This document shows, in pieces, positions 33,041 through 41,161 of a stretch of 41,161 bases of DNA (the stretch's first letter is position 1; each line of letters opens with the position of its first letter). Both the position numbers and the translations under genes were made by a program. A model generated the notes under the pieces. It saw nothing but the letters and a program-made list of their open reading frames with translations, ran no database searches and had not been told where the DNA came from. This DNA comes from a bacterium. GTDB lineage: Bacteria > Actinomycetota > Acidimicrobiia > Acidimicrobiales > CATQHL01. Location: the NCBI GenBank assembly GCA_028824415.1, contig JAPPDX010000057.1, forward strand, positions 1 through 41,161, in the 5' to 3' direction.

Positions 33041-34206
33041 GGGAAAACCTTGCCCTCAAGCGGACCGCCCTGCCAGAGCCCGCGGGCGAAGTCTGCAGCC
33101 GGGAGTATGTCCACACCGTCGGCGGTGCGCCGCGCGCGGGTCTCGAGGCACACCACGGCCCGGGCGGCGCCGGGGTGCTCCTCGGCCAGGGTGCGAAGAC
33201 CCTTGAGGTGGCCGTCGGTGATCCTGCTGCTGGCTTTCGCCTCGAGTGCGAGTCGCATGTCGCCGACCACGAAATCCACCTCGATCCCGCTCGGGAGGCG
33301 CCAATAGCTCAACCGTTCGTCGAGTTGGCGGTAGGCGATGAAGGCGGACAACTCGTGGAATACCCAGTTCTCGAACGCCCTTCCGTACTCTGCGGATCCG
33401 CGCTGCAACTCGCCTCGACGCCCCAGGCGGTTCACGATGCCCACGTCCTCGAAGTAGAACTTCGCCGCCCCGGCCAGGCGTCGCTTTGCCCGGCGCTGCC
33501 AGCGCGGGAGCCGGCGGGCGAGCAGGGTGTCACCGAGAATGCCGAAGTAGGCCTTGACGGTAGGAGCCGACACCCCGCACTCGCGCGCGATGTTCGAATA
33601 GTTGACAGGCGCTCCGTCACTCAGGGCGGCGGAGTCGAGAAAGTCGGCGAACGCGGGCAGGTTCCGGACGAGACCCTCGGCAGCGACCTCCTCGCGCAGG
33701 TAGTCGGCAATGTAGGCATCGAGCAGGCGCCGGGACCTATTCGACGTGTACATGCGGGGGAGGTAGCCACCGTTCAGCATCCGATCGAGATCGAACGACG
33801 GGCCGATCTCACCGGCGGTCAGTCCTCTCAGCTCGTAGCGCAGGGCGCGCCCGCCGAGCAGGTTCGCTCCCCCACCCCGCACCCTCCTCGCACTGGACCC
33901 GCACAGCGCGAATGACAGTCCGCGATTCTCGATCAGCCAGTGAACCTCGTCGAGCAGGGCCGGAACCTTCTGGATCTCGTCGACTACCACCTGCCGGGAT
34001 GGGTCGGGACCGGTGGCGTCGAGTTCCTCGCGCAGCGACTCGGGGCGAGTTGCGTAGCGACGGAACTCGTCGGCCTTCAACAGATCGACCCACACACCGT
34101 CCGGGTAGCGCTGCCGGAGCAGGGTGCTCTTGCCGGTCTGGCGCGGCCCCCACAGGAAGAACGTCTCGGTCCCCGGATCGGGCAGGGAGAGCGCCCTTTC
34201 AAACAT
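33028..34206 (-). CDS. DUF4143 AAA-type ATPase
   Basis: A 392-aa protein of the widespread ATPase/DUF4143 family. The N-terminal ATPase has Walker A GPRQTGKS (20-27) and Walker B VVVDEIQK (Asp76-Glu77). The C-terminal DUF4143 half shows FENWVFHELSAF and a nuclease-like strand pair IEVDFVVGDMRLALEAKAS, resembling a PD-(D/E)xK core (D...ExK). The cell role of this family is poorly known. An AT-rich leader with a TAAACT box 7 nt before the ATG and a nearby palindrome suggests a leaderless and regulated promoter. It heads an operon with rtcB and an SDR, overlapping rtcB by 13 nt. Confidence 0.9.
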   Translation of the reverse strand: MFERALSLPDPGTETFFLWGPRQTGKSTLLRQRYPDGVWVDLLKADEFRRYATRPESLREELDATGPDPSRQVVVDEIQKVPALLDEVHWLIENRGLSFALCGSSARRVRGGGANLLGGRALRYELRGLTAGEIGPSFDLDRMLNGGYLPRMYTSNRSRRLLDAYIADYLREEVAAEGLVRNLPAFADFLDSAALSDGAPVNYSNIARECGVSAPTVKAYFGILGDTLLARRLPRWQRRAKRRLAGAAKFYFEDVGIVNRLGRRGELQRGSAEYGRAFENWVFHELSAFIAYRQLDERLSYWRLPSGIEVDFVVGDMRLALEAKASSRITDGHLKGLRTLAEEHPGAARAVVCLETRARRTADGVDILPAADFARGLWQGGPLEGKVFPWSE

Positions 34207-34213
34207 CGAGTTT

Positions 34214-34246
34214 AGTTTATCATGACAATCTAAAGTGAGACTTTAG
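34214..34246 (-). promoter_or_regulatory. Putative promoter and palindromic operator of the DUF4143-rtcB operon
   Basis: TAAACT (34214-34219, minus strand) lies 7 nt before ATG 34206. A perfect palindrome CTAAAG-TGAGA-CTTTAG at 34230-34246 covers the expected -35 region. The patch is strikingly AT-rich for this genome, and a bound repressor there would block the polymerase. No nearby regulator is an obvious partner. Confidence 0.45.
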
Positions 34247-34350
34247 CTGACTCGGTTCTGCGGTGGCGGCGACCGGTTGGATCCGCCGCGGGCACCAACC
34301 CCCGCGTCGTTCGACGGGACGAGGCCTTGTCACCCGGCGTCACGCCGCGC

Positions 34351-34749
34351 TCACGCCCGGCCCATGATCCGGGTGACCGCCACCTCGATCACCCGCCGGT
34401 CGGCTCCCCGATCGCTGGGCGGCCGGTAGCGGCGGGCGTAGCGGCTGACGCCCTCGGCGCAGCGGTCGGGATCCGCGGTCACCACCGCTGTGCCCTCCAG
34501 CGCCAGCCAACGCCCGCCGTCCACCTGGCACAGCGTCACCGGTGTCGGGCCGGCCGCCTCCAGCAACTGCACCTTGCGCGCCCCGGCGAAGCTGATGACC
34601 CTTGCCAAGCCGGTCTCGCCGTCCCACGTGAACCCAACCGGCGTCACGTGCGGCGCGCCGTCGGGACGAGGGACGCTGATTGTCGCCAGGTGTCGCTCTG
34701 TCATGAACAGCTCCGCCGCCGAGGGCAGGGCATCGGGTCTCCACGCCAT
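34351..34749 (-). CDS. PPOX-class (F420/FMN-dependent) split-barrel protein
   Basis: A 132-aa protein of the pyridoxamine 5'-phosphate oxidase-like superfamily, resembling actinobacterial F420-dependent enzymes. Features are FMTERHLATISVPRPDGAPH, HVTPVGFTWDGE, a basic cofactor-phosphate segment AGARKVQLLE, and WLALEGTAVVTADPDRCAEG with terminal RYARRYRPP. ATG 34749 is chosen because GGAGGAGGAG lies just upstream; the longer open frame adds only nonconserved residues. It probably binds F420 or a flavin; the substrate is unknown. Confidence 0.85.
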   Translation of the reverse strand: MAWRPDALPSAAELFMTERHLATISVPRPDGAPHVTPVGFTWDGETGLARVISFAGARKVQLLEAAGPTPVTLCQVDGGRWLALEGTAVVTADPDRCAEGVSRYARRYRPPSDRGADRRVIEVAVTRIMGRA

Positions 34750-34975
34750 GGGTGACTCCTCCTCCGGACGCAAGGGGGATCCCATCGTACGGGCCACCCC
34801 GGGCACCCGACCCGGCCCGGGCGCGCCGCGGAGCCGAGGCGATCCCCGGCTGCTCCCCCGCCAGGCATTCTCCCGGCCGGCACCCGGAACCTTAGAGACG
34901 ACCCGCCCCGGAGCGATGCCCGGCCGTTACGGTAAGGGCCGATCCCTCGACCTCTCCCGGAGTCACACCAAGACC

Positions 34976-35395
34976 ATGGGCCTGTTCCGCAACACCAACA
35001 CGCTGGATCGTCCGTTCGGTCGCAATGAGATCGTGATGGCGACCGAGGACCTGCCGGGCGTCCCGGCACGGACCACTGGCAAGGTGAAAATGGTGAACGG
35101 CGTCACCTGGCGGCGCTACTGGGTCTTCTTCGAGAACGGCGTCCACCTGGGTTCACTCGACAGCCACGAGTTGGTCCGCCCGGAGGATTGGGACCACTTC
35201 CTGCGCGCCCGGGCCGAACGCGAGGCTGCAGCTGCGGCCGCCGCCGCGGCAGCCGCAGCAGGCGCCACCGCCGGAGACGACACCGCAGCCGCAGCGGACG
35301 CCGACGACGACAGCCCCAACGCCCGCCTCCGCGCCATGGTCCCCGCCTACCTCCTCGAGAGAAGCGCCTCCGCCCGAGCTCGCCTCAGCGCCTGA
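34976..35395 (+). CDS. Hypothetical protein with an alanine-tract linker
   Basis: A 139-aa soluble protein that I cannot name. The N-terminal 75 residues look like a compact domain (MGLFRNTNTLDRPFGRNEIV, then GKVKMVNGVTWRRYWVFFEN, then SLDSHELVRPEDWDHF). A 12-Ala tract and an Ala/Asp linker follow, then a short C-terminal helix SPNARLRAMVPAYLLERSAS. A short domain tethered to a terminal helix fits a small adaptor or regulatory protein, but that is speculation. The ATG at 34976 is preferred because the domain starts there; codon use upstream does not look coding. A TACGGT box at 34928-34933 may be its promoter. Confidence 0.7.
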   Translation: MGLFRNTNTLDRPFGRNEIVMATEDLPGVPARTTGKVKMVNGVTWRRYWVFFENGVHLGSLDSHELVRPEDWDHFLRARAEREAAAAAAAAAAAAGATAGDDTAAAADADDDSPNARLRAMVPAYLLERSASARARLSA

Positions 35396-35535
35396 GCTAC
35401 CGCCACCACGCCGCTCCAGTCGAACCCCGTTCGATGCCGGCGACCCGACGGATTCCCCCAGAATGCGGCCGGGGCCCGTCGACCTATTGAGAGTTGTCCG
35501 CGCGGTCTCGCAGTGATGCGCTGCCGTCTCTCGCC

Positions 35536-36297
35536 TCACTCGCCGGACTCGGTGCCGGGGTCGGAACTGTCGGGGTCGGAACTGTCGGGGTCGGAACTGT
35601 CGGATTCGGGACTGTCGGATTCGGGACTGTCGGATTCGTAGACGGATGCGCAAAGCACCGTCGGAAGTTGGACAGCCTCTTGTTCCTCCCTCAGGATCTG
35701 CTCAACGTCACGTACGTCGTCGCACGATGGAATGATCGCTATCGATAGATCCGTACAGGCCTCTGCGCCGGACTCGTGCCGGTTCTGTCTCTTGGCGAAG
35801 TCGTACAACCAGTCGGAGGAATCGCCGGCCGCACGCCAGTAGTAGTACGGAATCTGCGGCCGCGGATGGAAGATGTACGCCATCGAGTCGGCGAAGAACT
35901 CTGCTTCGAGCAGCCGGCAGTATCTCTCTCGAAGTCCGGTGCGGATTATCGGATCGACATAGACGCTGTTGTTCCTGTGAAAGATGTGAGCCATTTCATG
36001 GAGGTAGATACCCAGGAACGTGTCGTTGCAATACTCCTTGAGAATGCGTACCCGCGCGCGCAGGTGTGTCGCCGTTCCGGCAACCCCCTGATCGTCGAAG
36101 GAATCCACGAGAATGACATTTGCACGTTCGTCAGCCTCCTCCAGCCAGTAATACGTTTCCTTCAGCCGTCCGATCTCGGGGTGGTCCATCTGCAGACACT
36201 GCTCGGGTTCGGTCTCCGCGCTGACCGTCGCCGCCGCGAACGGCAACGAGCCCACAACCCCGAGGACGAGCAGCGCTCCGATGGTCGCCTTCTTCAT
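35536..36297 (-). CDS. Secreted zincin-type metallopeptidase with a repetitive acidic tail
   Basis: A 253-aa exported protein. Signal peptide: MKKATIGALLVLGVVGSLPF with cleavage near AATVSA. The mature part holds the zinc motif HEMAH (His100, Glu101, His104) in a helix, and EAEFFADSM about 30 residues later offers a likely third ligand (Glu133) in the ExxxAD style. The protease family cannot be named; several Cys residues suggest disulfides. The C-terminus is a Ser/Asp/Pro tail (SDSPE, SSDPD units) encoded by a 15-bp tandem repeat. Codon use is less GC-biased than the neighbours. ATG 36297 is chosen because it starts the signal peptide; the longer open frame is not supported. Confidence 0.78.
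   Translation of the reverse strand: MKKATIGALLVLGVVGSLPFAAATVSAETEPEQCLQMDHPEIGRLKETYYWLEEADERANVILVDSFDDQGVAGTATHLRARVRILKEYCNDTFLGIYLHEMAHIFHRNNSVYVDPIIRTGLRERYCRLLEAEFFADSMAYIFHPRPQIPYYYWRAAGDSSDWLYDFAKRQNRHESGAEACTDLSIAIIPSCDDVRDVEQILREEQEAVQLPTVLCASVYESDSPESDSPESDSSDPDSSDPDSSDPGTESGE
35557..35631. repeat. 15-bp coding tandem repeat (5 full units)
   Basis: Three units of ggggtcggaactgtc followed by two of ggattcgggactgtc, with a partial sixth. It encodes the SSDPD/SDSPE tail of the metallopeptidase; unit length is a multiple of three, so copy-number changes keep the frame. Confidence 0.9.
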
Positions 36298-36397
36298 GAC
36301 GGATCTCTTCTCCTGTTCGGCTCTGTGCGAGGTCGCCGCCGGACCGGACGGTGGGCGGGACAGGCGTGGCTGCGACGCCGCCGACACGAGTGGCAAG

Positions 36398-37423
36398 TCA
36401 GTCGATGTCGGCAACGGTGACTGTTCGGCCGGTCCTGGCGGATTCGGCGACGGCGAGGGCTCCGGCGAGGGCGGAGAGGCCCGCTGCCCCGTCGACGGTG
36501 GGGCGGCCGGTGCCGGCGATGGCGGCACGGAAACCGTCGACAACGATGGCGTAGAGGTTGCGGCGGTCGGGGACCTCGATCTCGGTCATCTCGCTGCCGA
36601 CGACGCGCCAGAGCGTGCCGGCGGGTTCCTGGGCCAAGACGCCGGCGGCAATCACAGAGGCCTCCGTGCCGATGACCTCCACGCTGGTCGGGCAGTGGGC
36701 GACGGTGTAGGCGTCGTGGGTCTGCACCGGAACCTCGCCGAAGCGCAGCACCGCCATGACCGCGTCCAGCGGCCCGCCGTCGCCCGGCGTCGCCCACGGC
36801 CCCTGGCGGACAGCCGTGGCCGAGGCCTCCGTGGCGGTGGTGCCCAGGATGGCCTGCGCCACCGAGACGCTGTGGGTGGTGAGGTCCAGGACGGCGCCGC
36901 CGCCGACCGGGTCCTCCACCCGCCAGGCCCAGAACCGCTCGCCGACCATGATGGCGAAGCTGATGCGCACCGCCAGTGGCGTGCCGAGCGTGCCCTCCGA
37001 GACGAGCCGCTGGATCGCGCGGAGCGTGTCGGCGCCGGGGAGATGATGGTTGATCGCCAGCGCGACGCCGTGACGCTCGGCCGCTTCGACCATCCGGCGG
37101 GCATCGGCGACCGTCAGTGCCATCGGCTTCTCGCACAGCACGTGCTTGCCGGCCGCCGCCGCGGCGATGGTCTGGGCCGCGTGGCGCTCGTTGACGCTCG
37201 AGATGAACACGGCGTCCACATCGGGCCACTCGCAGGCCCGCGCAAGATCGTCAGTGGCGTGGGGAATGCTGTTGGTGGCGGCGTATTCCGCCCCCCAGGC
37301 AGCCGTGGAGCTGTAGACGAACTCCACGGAGTCGCCGCAGCCGCGCATCGCCGGCAGGACCCATCTGGCGGCGATGTCGCTGGCGCCGATGAGGCCCCAG
37401 CGCAGCGGCGGGCCGGAACTCAC
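36398..37423 (-). CDS. Gfo/Idh/MocA-family NAD(P)-dependent oxidoreductase
   Basis: A 341-aa oxidoreductase. N-terminal Rossmann segment is RWGLIGASDIAARWVLPAM; the family hallmark is HVLCEKPMALT, with catalytic-type Lys in EKP; the C-terminal domain has GGGAVLDLTTHSVSVAQAIL with the conserved Asp-x-x-x-His. Members oxidise or reduce sugars, inositols or related compounds; the substrate here is not clear. The GTG start at 37423 overlaps the stop of the XdhC-YHS gene (GTGA), so it is translationally coupled to the CO dehydrogenase cluster, although no role in CO oxidation is known for such enzymes. Confidence 0.92.
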   Translation of the reverse strand: MSSGPPLRWGLIGASDIAARWVLPAMRGCGDSVEFVYSSTAAWGAEYAATNSIPHATDDLARACEWPDVDAVFISSVNERHAAQTIAAAAAGKHVLCEKPMALTVADARRMVEAAERHGVALAINHHLPGADTLRAIQRLVSEGTLGTPLAVRISFAIMVGERFWAWRVEDPVGGGAVLDLTTHSVSVAQAILGTTATEASATAVRQGPWATPGDGGPLDAVMAVLRFGEVPVQTHDAYTVAHCPTSVEVIGTEASVIAAGVLAQEPAGTLWRVVGSEMTEIEVPDRRNLYAIVVDGFRAAIAGTGRPTVDGAAGLSALAGALAVAESARTGRTVTVADID

Positions 37424-38436
37424 AGAAACGACGCGGGGTCGGCGTCGAAGGCCTTCTTGCAGCCGGGGGCGCAGAACCAGTAGTCGCTGCCGTCGTGGGC
37501 GGAGCGGTACTTGGCGTCGGCGATCAACACCGTCATACTGCAGACCGGATCGGCGGCCGTCACCGGCGCCTCGGGCACCGCGCCCCAGCGTGACAGTTCG
37601 CCCGAAGCCCGACGGGCCACCAGGTCGGCCATGATCGCCACCGCCAGCTCCCGGTTGCCGAGCCGCCCCAGATCCAGTCCCGCCGGCGCCTGGATGCGCG
37701 CCAGATCCTCCTCGGACACCCCGCGCCCGCGCAGATTCTCCGCCACGGCGTCGGCCCGCTTGTGGCCGGCGATTAGCCCCACGAAGGCCGCATCGGTCGC
37801 CAAGGCGGCCTCGAGCGCCAGGTCGTCGTAGTGCCCCTGCGTCGCCACCACGACCGCCGACCCCACACCCACACCCAAGCCGGTGAGGTCGAGCGAAGTG
37901 CGCACCAACTCAGGCAGCGGATGCTCGTCGGCAGACCCACCGTCGTCGACGACGTCCACGTCCCACTCCAGCGCATGGCCCATCAGAGCCAGCGCGGCGA
38001 CGGCCGGCGAGCGGCCGATGACCACGAGCTGCGGGCGGGGCGGGACGGGTTCCAAGTAAACCTCCAGGGCACCGTCATTCTCACACGCCATAGGCACCGA
38101 GTACGTCCCCCCGGGCCCCCCACCCCCCGAAGAGCCGCAACCGGCATCCTGGGTCCCCTCCGGGGCGTCGATCGAGGCCCTCGACGGATCCTCCACATCC
38201 CCCAGCAGCAGCAACCGAGGCTCGCCATCCAGAAGCGCCTCCCGAGCCTGCACTACAACAGTCGGCTCGGCACAAGCCCCGCCAAGCCATCCCCGCACGG
38301 TCCCGTCGGCCAGGATCACCGCCTTGGACCCCTGCTGCCCCGAAGAAGGCCCCCGCCGCCAAACCACAGTCGCCAAGACGAAGGGCACCCGAGCCTCAGC
38401 CAGAGCCACCGCCTCCCGCAGCACGGACAGGGTCAC
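37420..38436 (-). CDS. XdhC/CoxF-like molybdenum hydroxylase maturation protein with a YHS domain
   Basis: A 338-aa protein with an N-terminal XdhC/CoxI domain (RRGPSSGQQGSKAVILADG, WLGGACAEP), a Rossmann-like XdhC_C domain (PQLVVIGRSPAVAALALMG, VVVATQGHYDD, GLIAGHKRAD, IQAPAGLDLG) and an added C-terminal YHS domain (DPVCSMTV, then YWFCAPGCKKAFDADP, with metal-binding type cysteines). XdhC proteins bind the molybdenum cofactor and support its sulfuration and insertion; CoxF is the equivalent in cox clusters. The YHS domain may bind copper or iron, which is notable because form I CO dehydrogenase needs a Mo-S-Cu site. GTG start, 36 nt after coxL; overlaps the next gene by 4 nt. Confidence 0.87.
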   Translation of the reverse strand: MTLSVLREAVALAEARVPFVLATVVWRRGPSSGQQGSKAVILADGTVRGWLGGACAEPTVVVQAREALLDGEPRLLLLGDVEDPSRASIDAPEGTQDAGCGSSGGGGPGGTYSVPMACENDGALEVYLEPVPPRPQLVVIGRSPAVAALALMGHALEWDVDVVDDGGSADEHPLPELVRTSLDLTGLGVGVGSAVVVATQGHYDDLALEAALATDAAFVGLIAGHKRADAVAENLRGRGVSEEDLARIQAPAGLDLGRLGNRELAVAIMADLVARRASGELSRWGAVPEAPVTAADPVCSMTVLIADAKYRSAHDGSDYWFCAPGCKKAFDADPASFL

Positions 38437-38472
38437 GGCGCTACCCCGACCCTGCCCGGACAGCCAATGACG

Positions 38473-40826
<2,354 letters not shown>

Positions 40827-40830
<4 letters not shown>

Positions 40831-41161
40831 TGTGCCCTCCCTTCGGCCGCTGCGGCCTGAATGGATTTGACGATGTTCATGTATCCCGTGCACCGGCAGA
40901 GGTTGCCGGAGATGGCCCAGCGGATCTCGTCCTCGGACGGGTCGTCGTTGGACTCCAGCAGGGCGGCCCCCACGAGCATCATGGCCGGCGTGCAGAACCC
41001 GCACTGCAGCCCGTGGTTCTCCTTGAAGGCCTTCTGTATGGCGTGCAGCTGGCCGTCGACCTTGAGTCCCTCCACGGTGGTGACATCGTGGCCGTCGGCC
41101 TGGGCGGCCAGCACCGTGCAGGCCTTCACCGGGACGCCGTCGAGCAGCACCGTGCACACGC
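40827..41161 (-). CDS. coxS: Carbon monoxide dehydrogenase small [2Fe-2S] subunit, partial
   Basis: Iron-sulfur subunit carrying electrons from the Mo-Cu site to the flavoprotein CoxM. The 5' end is cut by the window edge, so about 50 residues are missing. The visible part begins inside the first cluster loop (CTVLLDG, the last Cys of CGxC) and contains the second cluster: LQCGFCTPAMM and LCRCTGYMNIVKSI. The reading frame stays open to the last base. The stop overlaps the coxL start by 4 nt (ATGA), showing translational coupling. Confidence 0.93.

Noticed and set aside
35557-35631. CRISPR array
   Set aside because: Units are contiguous 15-mers without spacers and lie inside a coding frame.

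Overview
The window is a stretch of high-GC chromosome from what is probably an actinobacterium, most likely of the Acidimicrobiia type. The indications are strongly GC-biased third codon positions, F420/flavin-type small oxidoreductases, LmbE-like deacetylases, a form I CO dehydrogenase, many genes without a Shine-Dalgarno sequence but with a TANNNT box just upstream of the start codon, and no tRNA, rRNA or phage structural genes. The taxon is an inference from gene content, not a placement.

Layout. 1-4 kb (minus strand): methylmalonyl-CoA mutase operon in the order mutA (short form), mutB, meaB (meaB runs off the left edge), with a REP-like hairpin and a dispersed repeat between mutA and mutB. 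4-9.8 kb: secreted PQQ-type sugar dehydrogenase lipoprotein, a small membrane protein, an EmrB/QacA-type MFS exporter, a PIG-L deacetylase and a homocysteine S-methyltransferase. 9.9-20.0 kb: an island of four co-directional genes that overlap each other by exactly 4 nt: a 62-aa helix-turn-helix protein; a 1229-aa protein joining a DruA/DUF4338-like region to a P-loop ATPase; a 511-aa protein of unknown family; and a 1558-aa protein carrying a PD-(D/E)xK-like motif followed by a HerA-type ATPase. By eye it is less GC-rich at third positions than its surroundings. I read it as a candidate anti-phage or anti-plasmid system of unrecognised type, and it is the main discovery candidate here. 20.2-21.8 kb: a second MFS exporter, a close paralogue of the first.

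21.8-31.9 kb: mostly catabolic enzymes. These are an FAD-linked 2-hydroxyacid dehydrogenase, a MaoC-type hydratase, a zinc alcohol dehydrogenase, a beta-lactamase-fold lipoprotein, a class II aldolase, a deazaflavin-type nitroreductase, two short-chain dehydrogenases and a rare fusion of a Rieske domain to a thiamine-diphosphate enzyme. 31.9-34.2 kb: a DUF4143 ATPase, the RtcB RNA ligase and a short-chain dehydrogenase in one tight minus-strand operon behind a palindrome. 34.3-36.3 kb: a PPOX-fold protein, a conserved-looking hypothetical and a secreted zincin with a 15-bp coding tandem repeat. 36.4-41.2 kb (minus strand): coxS (partial), coxL with the form I AYRCSFR loop, an XdhC/CoxF-like maturation protein with an added YHS domain, and a Gfo/Idh/MocA oxidoreductase. 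All of these are translationally coupled or closely spaced.

Together the housekeeping part suggests a heterotroph able to use propionyl-CoA-yielding substrates (methylmalonyl-CoA pathway) and to draw supplementary energy from CO. No stretch longer than 300 bases lacks a gene. No CRISPR array, tRNA, transposase or integrase was seen.
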